Positions 37,803-46,697 of a DNA stretch of 64,000 nt are shown here, in pieces (the stretch's first letter is position 1; each line of letters opens with the position of its first letter). The position numbers and the translations under genes are program-made. The stretch lies in assembly GCF_000527135.1 (NCBI RefSeq), contig NZ_AZUP01000001.1, positions 1,550,001-1,614,000 on the forward strand, read 5' to 3'. The notes beneath the pieces were generated by a model that made no database searches, was not told the DNA's origin, and worked only from the letters and a program-made list of their open reading frames with translations. This DNA is from Methyloversatilis discipulorum (lineage in GTDB: Bacteria; Pseudomonadota; Gammaproteobacteria; Burkholderiales; Rhodocyclaceae).

Positions 37803-37869
37803 GCGCACCGCGCTGCCCTTCCGGAAGCGGTCGTCTCTCGGCCGGACGGGAGGTGGCGCCCCCGCCGTC

Positions 37870-38247
37870 TCAGCGCCTGACGGCGATTGCCAGCGCCACC
37901 CAGCCGGCGATGAAGGCGAGGCCGCCCAGAGGCGTCACCATGCCGAGGGCGCGCACCCCGCTTAACGCCATCGCGTAAAGACTGCCGCTGAACACGACGA
38001 TGCCCAGCAGCATCAACCAGCCGGCAACGCGCAGCGCCCCTGAATCACGCAGATGTATGGCCAGCAGGCCGACCAGCCCGAGCGCCAGCGCGTGCCAGAA
38101 GTGGTACTGCACCGCGGTCTGCCACACCGCCAGCATGTTTTCGTCCAGCCGCGCCTTCAGCGCGTGCGCACCGAAGGCGCCGAGCATCACGGCAAGTGCG
38201 CCGGTCAGGGCGGCGAAGAAAAGAAAGCGGCGGGCATCGGCAGACAT
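37870..38247 (-). CDS. DUF423 family membrane protein
   Basis: A 125-residue inner-membrane protein of the DUF423 (YgdD) family, with four hydrophobic helices. The opening FFAALTGALAVMLGAFGAHAL, VWQTAVQYHFWHALAL and the end GMVTPLGGLAFIAGW are typical. The function of the family is not established. It reads on the minus strand, with the large membrane-protein gene 43 bases upstream on the same strand; the two may share a transcript. Confidence 0.88.
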   Translation of the reverse strand: MSADARRFLFFAALTGALAVMLGAFGAHALKARLDENMLAVWQTAVQYHFWHALALGLVGLLAIHLRDSGALRVAGWLMLLGIVVFSGSLYAMALSGVRALGMVTPLGGLAFIAGWVALAIAVRR

Positions 38248-38290
38248 CGGAAAGATCCAGTAAGCAAAATGGGCGGGCGACTGCGGCAGC

Positions 38291-39685
38291 TCAGACGCCG
38301 GCAGCGCGATCGAGTTCGGGGATCAGTCGTTCGTCCACCTCGCGGCGGAAGCGCGCAAGCCGGCGGCTGCGCACCGCGTAGATCCACATGAAGAGCGAGG
38401 CGACCACCAGCAGCGCCGGCAAACCGAACCATACGAGCAGATGGCCGGTCACGTCCCAGCCGTCCTTGACCACGCGCAGTGCGTCGGCCCGCATGCCGAT
38501 CCAGATGCAAGTGCCGACGAACAGCGCGGCCAGCGCCCACACCGGCCAGCTGCGCAGTCCGTAAGGCTTTTTCGCGTTTTCGCGAAACCACATCGTCGTG
38601 CGCATCGTATGGTTGCGCATGAAGAGCCACGGTCCGCCGGTCTTACCCGGCTTCTGTATCCACGCGGCGGTCATCCGGTGGCCGTCGCGCGCGCCCGAAT
38701 CGGCGTCGGTCAGTTTCACCTCCACTTCGCCGCCGACCGGGCCGACCAGAAAGAAACGCTCATGCAGCACGCTGCGCGACGAACTGGTGACCGGCGTGTT
38801 GTTCTGGCCACCACTGACCGTGGTGATGGTTTCGATGCCGCGGCTGTAACCCTGGATGTCGCCGGCGAACAGATCCAGCTCGTAGGGCACCGACGACACG
38901 AGCTTGCGTGCGTTGCCGCGGTCGAGCGACACGTCGCGCAGGGTCTGCCGAAGCGCCAGCACGATCAGCACCACCGCAGCGCCGGCGGCCAGCAGCAGCC
39001 CGGGCATCACGTCGTCGAACAGCTCGCGTGGCTTGCGGTAGGTGCGCACGTCGCCCACCAGCAGACTGGCAGCGAGGTCGAGGCCGATGTCGGCGCCGGC
39101 GGTGGCGTAATCCAGTACGCCCGGCTCGCTGTAGTCGGCGCCGGCCACACGCCCCGAACACGGCGGGCCGTCAGCGAAGCCTGCCGGCAACGAGGTACCC
39201 GCAGGCAGTTTCAGCGCCCGCTGCCACAGCGTGCCATGCACCTTCGGCACCCAGCCGCGCTGCCACTCGGGTGCGAAGTGGCGATCCATGACCACGCGGT
39301 AGAACTCGGGCGAGAACACGTATTTCTGCTGGCAGCGCGGATAGAGGTATTTCTCGCAGTGATCGCCCTCGCAGCTGCTGCCGGAAGACTTCGCCATCTC
39401 GCGCGCATCGATGCGTTCCCGCGCGGCGCGGTACTCATCGAGGCGAGCTTTCACGTCCTGTGGCAGGCGGTTCGCGTCGAAAGGCTTGGGCGACAGGCTC
39501 TGCACCACGCCGTCCATGATCTGCAGCACGGCGCTGGTCTGCGCCGCAGTGTCGCGCTCGCTGCGCCCCTGCACCGCCGACTCCACCTGCTTGACCGTCG
39601 GCATGCCGGACAGCCAGTCGGTCTGAGCCTGCACCGCGCCACTCAGCGCACTGCAGATCGCCATCAATACGAGCATGCCGCGCAT
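38291..39685 (-). CDS. large unrecognised membrane protein
   Basis: A 464-residue protein I do not recognise. It has a signal peptide or N-terminal helix (1-20), then a periplasmic part of about 200 residues with a cysteine cluster (SSCEGDHCEKYLYPRC, then a later PPCSG). One helix lies at about 224-245, a beta-rich soluble domain at about 255-370, and two helices at about 374-392 and 412-432. The C-terminal tail is charged. The middle domain (RSVLHERFFLVGPVGGEVEVKL, then WLFMRNHTMRTTMW) reads like a domain exposed at the membrane. No close family comes to mind. Confidence 0.65.
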   Translation of the reverse strand: MRGMLVLMAICSALSGAVQAQTDWLSGMPTVKQVESAVQGRSERDTAAQTSAVLQIMDGVVQSLSPKPFDANRLPQDVKARLDEYRAARERIDAREMAKSSGSSCEGDHCEKYLYPRCQQKYVFSPEFYRVVMDRHFAPEWQRGWVPKVHGTLWQRALKLPAGTSLPAGFADGPPCSGRVAGADYSEPGVLDYATAGADIGLDLAASLLVGDVRTYRKPRELFDDVMPGLLLAAGAAVVLIVLALRQTLRDVSLDRGNARKLVSSVPYELDLFAGDIQGYSRGIETITTVSGGQNNTPVTSSSRSVLHERFFLVGPVGGEVEVKLTDADSGARDGHRMTAAWIQKPGKTGGPWLFMRNHTMRTTMWFRENAKKPYGLRSWPVWALAALFVGTCIWIGMRADALRVVKDGWDVTGHLLVWFGLPALLVVASLFMWIYAVRSRRLARFRREVDERLIPELDRAAGV

Positions 39686-40151
39686 TCCGCCCTCCTCCCG
39701 ATCAGCGCCATCGGCGCGTTGGCCACGCGCGGAGCATACTCAAGGGTATTCGCGCCGTACAGCCGCGATAGCGAGAGTGGCCTTGGCCGCAGCCTTCGAT
39801 CGACGCTGCATCGGATCGGGCGCGCTTCCCTTGTGCGAGGGGCCCTTGCCGCCACGTGGCTCAGGCTGACGTCATGAACATGCACGCAACGAGGAATGTC
39901 ATCCAGGCGCGCACCGCTCGATGATCGACGGAGCGCCCGGTGCCTAGTCCCGACATACAGAAGCCGATATGCATATATGTGCTGCGGACTTGACCTTTCC
40001 ATGGAGCCACGGCATGAACCGAGGCGACCCGAAGCGCGCGAAGCTGGGCGAACGACGGCACTGACGCAACGCGCGGCCGACAGCGCTGCCACTCGACACC
40101 TGGCCGCCACACCGGGCTGCTCGCAGGTGCTTGCGGTAAGCTTGCCGCCCC
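39686..40151. other. 466-base stretch without a recognisable gene
   Basis: Open frames here are short and of antisense or low-complexity character. A small AT-rich island (atatgcatatatg, about 39968-39980) and a TTGACC at about 39994 stand out from the GC-rich surroundings, but I cannot build a convincing promoter or RNA from them. Confidence 0.5.
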
Positions 40152-40736
40152 ATGCCGAACACCCTCGCCAGCGCTGTCCACAGCGACCTCACGATCAAGA
40201 AAAGCCGCTTCATCGGCTGTGTCGAACCGATGCGCGACCGCGCGTCGGCGCAGGCGCGCGTGCTCGAACTGTGGCGTCAGCACCCGGGGGCGACCCACGT
40301 GTGCTGGGCGCTGCTGGCCGGCGGTCAGTCGGCGGCGGTTGATGACGGCGAGCCCAGCGGAACGGCCGGCCGGCCGATGCTGGAAGTGCTGCGCCATCAG
40401 GATCTGGAGGGTGTGCTGGCGACCGTCGTGCGCTACTACGGCGGCATCAACCTCGGCGCCGGCGGTCTGGTGCGTGCCTACACCGACGCGGTCGCGTCGG
40501 CGCTGACCGGTGCGGTCAAGGTGCCATTGACCAAGCTGCGCGTGCTCCGCTGCACCCTGCCCTATGCGCTCGAAGGCACGGTGCGGCGCGAAATCGACGC
40601 CGCTCGCGCCACGCTGGTCGACGTCACCCACGACTCGGTGGTCGCGATGACCATCAGCCTGCCGGAGCCCGACGCAGCCACGTTCATCGCCCGGCTCAAC
40701 GACGCCGGACAGGGGCGCATAGGCTGGGTGGACTGA
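40152..40736 (+). CDS. IMPACT/YigZ family protein
   Basis: A 194-residue cytosolic protein of the IMPACT (UPF0029, YigZ) family. The N-terminal domain has the signature KKSRFIGCVEPM, HVCWALL and DDGEPSGTAGRPMLEVL followed by VVRYYGGINLGAGGLVRAY. The C-terminal domain is ferredoxin-like (about 130-194). In eukaryotes the family modulates translation-control kinase GCN2; the bacterial role is undefined. It converges on the esterase gene. Confidence 0.9.
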   Translation: MPNTLASAVHSDLTIKKSRFIGCVEPMRDRASAQARVLELWRQHPGATHVCWALLAGGQSAAVDDGEPSGTAGRPMLEVLRHQDLEGVLATVVRYYGGINLGAGGLVRAYTDAVASALTGAVKVPLTKLRVLRCTLPYALEGTVRREIDAARATLVDVTHDSVVAMTISLPEPDAATFIARLNDAGQGRIGWVD

Positions 40737-40781
40737 GCCCGCGGCCTCGCGGCGGCGGCCCGTCGCGCATTGACGAGGCTG

Positions 40782-41441
40782 TCAGGCCAGCACGCGCAGC
40801 AGCCAGCGGTTGATGTCGCGGATTTCCTCGATGCTCACTTCGTGGTCGATGTCGTAGGCGTGCCACTCGTACGGCACTGCCAGCGCGTCGAGCACCTCGC
40901 GCGTGGACAGCGCGCGGTCTATCGTGACCACGCCGTCCTGCGTGCCGTGCGCCAGGAAGACCGGCACGTCGGCGTTCGCTTCGCTGCGCTCATCGGCGGT
41001 CGCGGCCGCCAGCGGCAGATAGCCGGAAAGCCCGACGATGCCGGCCAGCCGCTCGGCGTGCCGCAGTCCGGCGAACAGCGCCATCGCGCAGCCCTGCGAA
41101 AACCCCATCAGCACAATGCGCGACGCCGGCACGCCGCGCTCGACCTCGCGTGCGATCAGCGCATCGACCAGGGCCTGCGACGCGCGTACGTCGGCTTCGG
41201 CTTCCTGCCCGGCGCCCGGCGCATAGAGATCGAACCAGGCGCGCATGATGTAGCCGCCGTTGCGCGTGACCGGCCGTTCCGGTGCGTCGGGCAACACGAA
41301 GCGCACCGGCCCGACCGCGTCGAGATCCAGCCGGCGGCACACCGGCACGAAGTCGTTGCCGTCGGCGCCCAGGCCGTGCAGCACGATGACGGTGGCGACC
41401 GGTGAGTCGCCGCTTTCGAGTTCGATCAGATTGACGGACAT
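40782..41441 (-). CDS. alpha/beta-hydrolase carboxylesterase (YpfH-type)
   Basis: A 219-residue cytosolic esterase of the phospholipase/carboxylesterase family. The oxyanion segment is VIVLHGLGADGNDF near residue 20. The nucleophile Ser lies in GFSQGCAM (around residue 117), Asp in HGTQDGVV and His in DIDHEVS. The N-terminal part is of normal length with the ATG at 41441; the frame continues upstream but without family-like sequence. Natural substrate unknown. Confidence 0.88.
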   Translation of the reverse strand: MSVNLIELESGDSPVATVIVLHGLGADGNDFVPVCRRLDLDAVGPVRFVLPDAPERPVTRNGGYIMRAWFDLYAPGAGQEAEADVRASQALVDALIAREVERGVPASRIVLMGFSQGCAMALFAGLRHAERLAGIVGLSGYLPLAAATADERSEANADVPVFLAHGTQDGVVTIDRALSTREVLDALAVPYEWHAYDIDHEVSIEEIRDINRWLLRVLA

Positions 41442-41566
41442 GACGGAGTGCGGTTTCGGACAATCGCGCATGCTAGCCGACACCGAGCCGAGGCGTGCCA
41501 GCGCAAGGAATCGCCCCACTGTCGCCCATGCGCGCTAAAGTGCCGCCTCATCAACCGGAGATTCAC

Positions 41567-41818
41567 ATGAAGACACTGACCGTACGCGTGACCGCCGAGC
41601 TGCAGGTGCCGGACGACTGGACCCTGGCCGACCACGCTTCCGGCATGACGGTGCTGAAGATCGGCGACCAGTTCGTCGACTTCGACATCGCACCGCTGTC
41701 CACCCGCGACGACGAACCCGATTCGATGTGGACCGACGACGACGAAGCGCTCACCAGCCGCGTGCTCGACTGCGTGATCGAACTCGACACCGACCTCGAA
41801 CTGGCCTATCAACAATGA
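41567..41818 (+). CDS. small acidic protein of unknown function
   Basis: An 83-residue, strongly acidic protein (DDEPDSMWTDDDEALTS, then CVIELDTDLELAYQQ) with a beta-rich start (MKTLTVRVTAELQVPDDW). It has no signal peptide. The ATG at 41567 follows a ccggag ribosome-binding site. I do not recognise the family. It stands alone between the divergent esterase gene and the TPR gene. Confidence 0.65.
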   Translation: MKTLTVRVTAELQVPDDWTLADHASGMTVLKIGDQFVDFDIAPLSTRDDEPDSMWTDDDEALTSRVLDCVIELDTDLELAYQQ

Positions 41819-41912
41819 AGGCCCGGCGTGACGCCGGTCACGCCCCGCCTGTCTCCAGTCCGCAGCGGGGTACGTAGATACGCCTGTGTTCAACCACCAC
41901 AGGAGTGAAACG

Positions 41913-43214
41913 ATGTCCCTGAACAACCCCGCCGGCCTCGCGCTCACCGGTGCCACAGCCCGCAGCATCGAACTGCTGGAACAAGCCGAGCACGAACTGC
42001 GCTGTTTCATCGGCGACCCGGTCGCCACCATCGACCGCGCGCTGACCGAGGCGCCGGACATGGTGATGGGCCACGTGCTGCGTGCCTACCTGCACCTGCT
42101 CGGCACCGAGCCGGCCGGCATTCCGGTTGCAGCCGCCGCCCACGCCACGGCGGCGAAGCTGCCGGCAAACGAACGCGAAAGCCGGCACCTGCGTGCGGTC
42201 GCGCTGATGACTGCTGGCCGCTGGCGCGCCGCAGCGCGCGTGCTCGAAGACATCGCGATCGATCATCCGCTCGACGTGCTGGCGCTGCAGGCCGGCCAGC
42301 AGTGCGACTTCCTGCTCGGCGATTCGCGCATGCTGCGCGACCGCATTGCCCGTGCGCTGCCGGCCTGGAGCATGGACATGCCCGCCTGGCACGCGGTGGC
42401 CGGCATGCTGGCTTTCGGACTGGAAGAGACCGGCGACTACTTGCGCGCAGAGCGCTACGGCCGGCAGGCGGTCGAAATCGAGCCGCGTGACGGCTGGGCG
42501 CAGCACGCGGTCGCCCACGTGATGGAAATGCAGGGTCGTCGCCGTGACGGCATCGCCTGGATGCGCGCCACACCGCAGGCCTGGGCGCAGGACAGCTTCC
42601 TCGCCGTGCACAACCACTGGCATCTGGCGCTGTTCCATCTCGGCGTAGACGAAATCGACGAAGTGCTCGCGCTGTTCGACGACGCCGTGTTCGGCCGCGC
42701 ACCGGGCCTCGTATTCGACTTCATCGACATGTCGGCATTGCTGTGGCGGCTGCACCTGCGCGGCATCGATGTCGGCGAGCGCTGGCAGGCGGTGGCCGAT
42801 CGCTGGGCACCGATGGCCGCGCGCAGCCTCTACGCCTTCAGCGACATGCACGCGATGATGGCGTTTGCCGCCACCGGCCGCACCGCGCAGATGCGCAGTC
42901 TGATCGACGCGCAGGAAATGGCGCTGGCCGGCGAAGGCGACAACGCCGGCTTCATCGCCGAGGTCGGCCGCGCCGCCACGCGCGCCATCGCGGCCTTCGG
43001 CGAGGGCGACTACGCCAGCACCGTGCGCCTGCTGCGGCCGATCCGCCACGTGTCGCACCGCTTTGGCGGCAGTCACGCGCAGCGCGACATCATCGATCTG
43101 ACGCTGATCGAGGCGGCGCAACGCGACGGTCAGCGGGCGCTGGCCGAAGCCCTGCGCGCCGAGCGCGCATTCGCGAAACCAGAGCCGGACGCACCGCGCG
43201 GGCGCAGCGCCTGA
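41913..43214 (+). CDS. TPR-repeat protein (TTC38-like)
   Basis: A 433-residue helical protein of the tetratricopeptide/TTC38-like family. Repeated helix pairs run through most of its length (for example ERESRHLRAVALMTAGRW, HAVAGMLAFGLEETGDY, DGWAQHAVAHVMEMQGR, HLALFHLGVDEIDEVLALF). There is no signal peptide. It probably serves as a protein-binding scaffold; no catalytic residues are evident. The ATG at 41913 follows an aggag site. Its stop is 7 bases from the stop of the convergent permease gene. Confidence 0.82.
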   Translation: MSLNNPAGLALTGATARSIELLEQAEHELRCFIGDPVATIDRALTEAPDMVMGHVLRAYLHLLGTEPAGIPVAAAAHATAAKLPANERESRHLRAVALMTAGRWRAAARVLEDIAIDHPLDVLALQAGQQCDFLLGDSRMLRDRIARALPAWSMDMPAWHAVAGMLAFGLEETGDYLRAERYGRQAVEIEPRDGWAQHAVAHVMEMQGRRRDGIAWMRATPQAWAQDSFLAVHNHWHLALFHLGVDEIDEVLALFDDAVFGRAPGLVFDFIDMSALLWRLHLRGIDVGERWQAVADRWAPMAARSLYAFSDMHAMMAFAATGRTAQMRSLIDAQEMALAGEGDNAGFIAEVGRAATRAIAAFGEGDYASTVRLLRPIRHVSHRFGGSHAQRDIIDLTLIEAAQRDGQRALAEALRAERAFAKPEPDAPRGRSA

Positions 43215-43221
43215 GTCCGGT

Positions 43222-43851
43222 TCAGGGCGAAGGCGGCGGCATACCGAGGTAGCGGCGGTCGGACCAGGTGGCCAGCCATTCCGGCACGAAGGCGACGAAC
43301 ACGGCTGCCAGCATGCCGGTCAGGAAGGCGTCGCCCCAGGCCATGAGCCAGCGCGCCACCAGCGCGTGTTCGACCGCCACCCCGCCAAGCAGCCGGTGCA
43401 GCAGTTCGTAGAACACGCCGGCCGTGAAGATGCTCAGGGCGCTGCCGATGAAGGCGCGCCCCAGCACGTAGATGAAGGGGTTGGCCGGCAACGCGCGCCG
43501 CAGCAGTTCGCCGAGGGCCAGCGCAAAGGTCGCGGGCATCAGGCCTATCCAGACCAGTTGCGACAGCACCGCCTCGTACCCCCGGTGGCCGAACATCCAC
43601 ACCGCCAGCGCGACCAGCACCAGCTCGATCACCGCCAGCGGCCAGCCGAACATCAGTACCAGCAGACAGGCGCCGGAAAGCTGGATGGAAATGCCGTTAG
43701 GCAGCATCTGCGGCAGTACCCACAGCAAGGTGAGCACGACCAGGGATGCCGCCCATGGCGCGCCCAGAGGCCCGGCCAGCATGCGCCAGGGACGAACCAG
43801 CGCCGCCAGCGCAAGCGCGGTCAGGGCCATCAGAAGTTCTATGATCGTCAC
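43222..43851 (-). CDS. CbiM-like ECF-type membrane permease
   Basis: A 209-residue inner-membrane protein with six or seven hydrophobic helices, resembling the energy-coupling factor permease/substrate component CbiM (cobalt or nickel). Segments such as GRAFIGSALSIFTAGVFYELL and WLMAWGDAFLTGMLAAVFVAF fit the C-terminal family pattern. No ATPase or CbiQ partner lies nearby. The start is a GTG at 43851. It is divergent from the copper-storage protein gene with 109 bases between them. Metal specificity cannot be read; the neighbour suggests copper as a possibility. Confidence 0.62.
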   Translation of the reverse strand: MTIIELLMALTALALAALVRPWRMLAGPLGAPWAASLVVLTLLWVLPQMLPNGISIQLSGACLLVLMFGWPLAVIELVLVALAVWMFGHRGYEAVLSQLVWIGLMPATFALALGELLRRALPANPFIYVLGRAFIGSALSIFTAGVFYELLHRLLGGVAVEHALVARWLMAWGDAFLTGMLAAVFVAFVPEWLATWSDRRYLGMPPPSP

Positions 43852-43960
43852 GGAAAATGAAATCCGGCAGGAGATGATCTTCAGCGCGACAGTGTGGCAC
43901 GGGCCGCACGCGCGAGGATGATGTGGAACAATCCCGGCGCACCGTTCAGAGGAGACCGAA

Positions 43961-44419
43961 ATGGATCGCAGAGACATGCTGGGCGCTGGCATCGCACTGG
44001 GCGCCGCACTACTTGCCCAGAGCGCAGCGGCCGACGACCACGCGCACCATCATCACGACCACGGCGCCGGCAAGCCCGCTGGCCCGCACAAGCGCGCAGC
44101 CCTGATCGCCAGCACGAGCGAATGCCTGCAGGCCGGGCAGATCTGTCTGGCCGAATGTCACCGCGTGCTGGCCACCGGCGACAAGGACATGGCCGCCTGC
44201 GCGATCACCGTGACCGAAATGCTCGCCACCTGCGATGCCCTGCTCAAGCTGGCCGCCGCCGATTCGCGCCACCTGCCAAAGCTTGCATCGCTTGCGCTGG
44301 CGGTATGCGAAGACTGCGAGAAGGAATGCCGCAAGCACGAAAAGATGCATGCCGAATGCCGCCAGTGCGCCGAAGCGTGCGTCGCCTGCGCCAAGGAGTG
44401 CCGCAAGGTCGCGGCCTGA
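43961..44419 (+). CDS. exported copper-storage protein, Csp1-like four-helix bundle
   Basis: A 152-residue protein with an N-terminal export signal (1-24; RR after MD and a hydrophobic run, possibly Tat-type as in Csp1). A His-rich linker follows, then a four-helix bundle holding 13 cysteines (ECLQ, QICLAEC, AAC, ATC, AVCEDCEKEC, AECRQC, EACVACAKEC). The 13 Cys match methanotroph Csp1, which binds up to 13 Cu(I) per monomer inside the bundle. It likely buffers copper outside the cytosol. The ATG follows a gagga site. It is divergent from the CbiM-like gene. Confidence 0.87.
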   Translation: MDRRDMLGAGIALGAALLAQSAAADDHAHHHHDHGAGKPAGPHKRAALIASTSECLQAGQICLAECHRVLATGDKDMAACAITVTEMLATCDALLKLAAADSRHLPKLASLALAVCEDCEKECRKHEKMHAECRQCAEACVACAKECRKVAA

Positions 44420-44619
44420 TCACCGCAGGTGTCGCCCGCCCGCCGGCCCCCGGGGTCTGGTCGGCGCCTCCGACGGTCGGCCCTGTATCACCGACCGGCT
44501 TTGCGGGCAGCGAGCGATGCTCGCCGCCCGCCCCCCCAGCTGCGCCCCCGCAGACGATCAAGGCCTGTGCATCCCGCCACCGCCGCATCGCGGCCAGAGC
44601 ATGCGTCTGTACGCCGCGC
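44420..44619. other. 200-base GC-rich gap
   Basis: Between the copper-storage gene and the convergent helicase gene. It is C-rich and holds no credible reading frame, RNA or T-tailed hairpin. Confidence 0.4.
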
Positions 44620-46587
44620 TCAGCCGGCCAGACTTTCGAGAAACTGCACAGCCACGTCGGCGCTGCGGGTGCGACGCATCGGCGGCAGGCTGCGCCAGAT
44701 CACCTTGCCGTAGTGCTTTTCGACCAGCCGCGGGTCGCACACCATCAGTACGCCGTGGTCGCGCTCGTCACGGATGAGACGGCCGGCGCCCTGTTTCATG
44801 CTGATCACCGCGTGCGGCAGCTGGTACTCGGAAAAGGCGTTGCGCCCCTGCTTCTTCAGGTGCTCGATGCGCGCCGACAGCACCGGGTCGTCCGGCGGTG
44901 CGAAGGGCAGCTTGTCGATGATGACCAGTTGCAGCGCGTCACCGCGCACGTCCACGCCTTCCCAGAAGCTCTGGCTGGCCACCAGTACGGCGTTGCCGGC
45001 GGCGCGATGGCGGTCCAGCAGTTCGCTGCGCGTGGCCTGGCCCTGCATCAGCAGCGGGCGATCCGGATCGTAGGCTGACAGCTTGTCCTCGATCAGTTCG
45101 TGGATGCGCTTCATCGCCCGCAGTGAGGTGCACAGCACGAACACGCCGCCGCGGCAGGCCTTGATCAGCGGCCAGGCGGCGCGCGCCACCGCCTCGGCAT
45201 AGGTCGGCGCCGACGGCTCGGGCATGTTCTCCGGCGCGTACAGCAGCGCCTGCTGTTCGTAGGCGAAGGGGCTGCCCCACTGCGCGGTTTCGGCGTTGTG
45301 CAGCCCCAGTTCGCCGCAGTAGTGGCCGAAATCGTTGCCGACCGACAGCGTGGCCGACGTGAATATCCAGGCGCGCGGGTTGTCTTCCATCTGCCGGCGG
45401 AAGATGTCGGCCACCGACAACGGCGTGGCATTCAGCGCCAGCGCCTGCGTATAGACCTCGGCCCAGCGCACGCGGTCCGCCGCTTCTCCGGGTCGCTCGC
45501 CGGCCTGCCAGCGCTCGACGCGGGCGATCAGGTCGAGCGCACGCTGCCAGCACTTTTCCAGGCCCTCGCTGCGCGCCGCCTGCGTTTCCAGCAGTCCGGC
45601 CAGTTCGTTCAGCGCCTCCAGCACCGTGGCCAGCGCCGGCGCGAAAGCCGGGCGCTCGTCGATCTGCGCCGCCGACAGGCGCACGTTCTCCTCGCGGAAC
45701 ACCAGCCGCAGGTCGCGCACCGCCTTCACCAGACGCTCGGCCGATTCAGGCAGCTGCTTGAAATCCTTGGCGCCGACCAGCGCCTCGGCGCGGGTGTCGC
45801 GCGCCAGTTCGAGCATTTGCGAGGTCGATACCGATTCGCCGAAGAACAGGCTGGCGGTCTCGGCGAGCTGGTGCGCCTCGTCGAACACGACGGCATTGCA
45901 GGCCGGCAGCAGTTCGGCCACGCCCTCGTCGCGCAGCATCAGGTCGGCGAAGAAGAGGTGGTGGTTCACCACCACGACGTCAGCTTCCATCGCCTCGCGG
46001 CGCGCGGCGGTGACGAAGCACTCCTTCGCATTCGGGCAGTCCTGGCCGAGGCAGTTGTCGCGGGTCGAGGTCGCATGCGACCAGGCGCCGGATTCTTCGG
46101 GCACCTCGCTGCACTGCGCCTTGTCGCCGGTGCTGGTCACCTTGGCCCAACGAGCGATCGCCTGCAGGTGAGAGGCGTCTTCTCGCGAGCCGAAACGGCC
46201 CTCCTGCAGCGAACGCTCCAGGTGGTAGTGGCACAGGTAGTTGGCGCGGCCCTTCAGCAGCGCAATGCTGACCGGCACGCCAAGCGCGCCGCGCACGGTC
46301 GGCAGGTCGCGGCCGAAGAGCTGGTCCTGCAGCGTCTTGGTGCCGGTCGACACGATCACCTTGGCGCCCGACAGCAGCGCAGGCACCAGGTAGGCGTAGG
46401 TCTTGCCGGTACCGGTGCCCGCCTCGACCACCAGCACGCTGCGGTCGGCGATGGCCTGCGCCACGCGCTCGGCCATTTCGGTCTGCTGCGTGCGCGGCGT
46501 AAAACCGGGGATGGCGCGGGCCAGCGGGCCGTCGGGTGCGAAGGTGGCGGGAATGTCGGACACGGAGAGGGATGAAGTACGGAACAC
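44620..46587 (-). CDS. DinG/YoaA-type iron-sulfur DNA helicase
   Basis: A 655-residue XPD-like superfamily 2 helicase unwinding DNA 5' to 3', linked to repair and replication restart. Walker A is GTGTGKT (57-63) and the DEAH box is in VVFDEAHQ. The [4Fe-4S] cluster ligands are Cys119, Cys179, Cys184 and Cys190 by spacing. The C-terminal helicase motif includes QGAGRLIRDERDHGV near the end. The length is close to E. coli YoaA. It is divergent from fumC, with 110 bases between them. Confidence 0.9.
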   Translation of the reverse strand: MFRTSSLSVSDIPATFAPDGPLARAIPGFTPRTQQTEMAERVAQAIADRSVLVVEAGTGTGKTYAYLVPALLSGAKVIVSTGTKTLQDQLFGRDLPTVRGALGVPVSIALLKGRANYLCHYHLERSLQEGRFGSREDASHLQAIARWAKVTSTGDKAQCSEVPEESGAWSHATSTRDNCLGQDCPNAKECFVTAARREAMEADVVVVNHHLFFADLMLRDEGVAELLPACNAVVFDEAHQLAETASLFFGESVSTSQMLELARDTRAEALVGAKDFKQLPESAERLVKAVRDLRLVFREENVRLSAAQIDERPAFAPALATVLEALNELAGLLETQAARSEGLEKCWQRALDLIARVERWQAGERPGEAADRVRWAEVYTQALALNATPLSVADIFRRQMEDNPRAWIFTSATLSVGNDFGHYCGELGLHNAETAQWGSPFAYEQQALLYAPENMPEPSAPTYAEAVARAAWPLIKACRGGVFVLCTSLRAMKRIHELIEDKLSAYDPDRPLLMQGQATRSELLDRHRAAGNAVLVASQSFWEGVDVRGDALQLVIIDKLPFAPPDDPVLSARIEHLKKQGRNAFSEYQLPHAVISMKQGAGRLIRDERDHGVLMVCDPRLVEKHYGKVIWRSLPPMRRTRSADVAVQFLESLAG

Positions 46588-46697
46588 GGCGGAAGCCGGC
46601 CCGGAGTGTACCGCAGCGCCGTCCTCACCACACCCGCCGGCCGGGCCGTGGCGTCGTCATGTCCTATCCTTAAAACTGGCTTCGAAGAGAGACCGCC

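Noticed and set aside
39686-40151. A small RNA or gene in the longest empty stretch
   Set aside because: An AT-rich island and a TTGACC are present, but no matching -10, terminator or conserved frame could be recognised.
41838-43121. 427-codon antisense frame over the TPR gene
   Set aside because: His/Gln/Arg-rich shadow translation; the TPR protein has a good ribosome-binding site and regular helix repeats.
45298-46575. 425-codon open frame opposite the helicase gene
   Set aside because: The helicase has Walker, DEAH and iron-sulfur motifs; the opposite frame is composition-biased noise.
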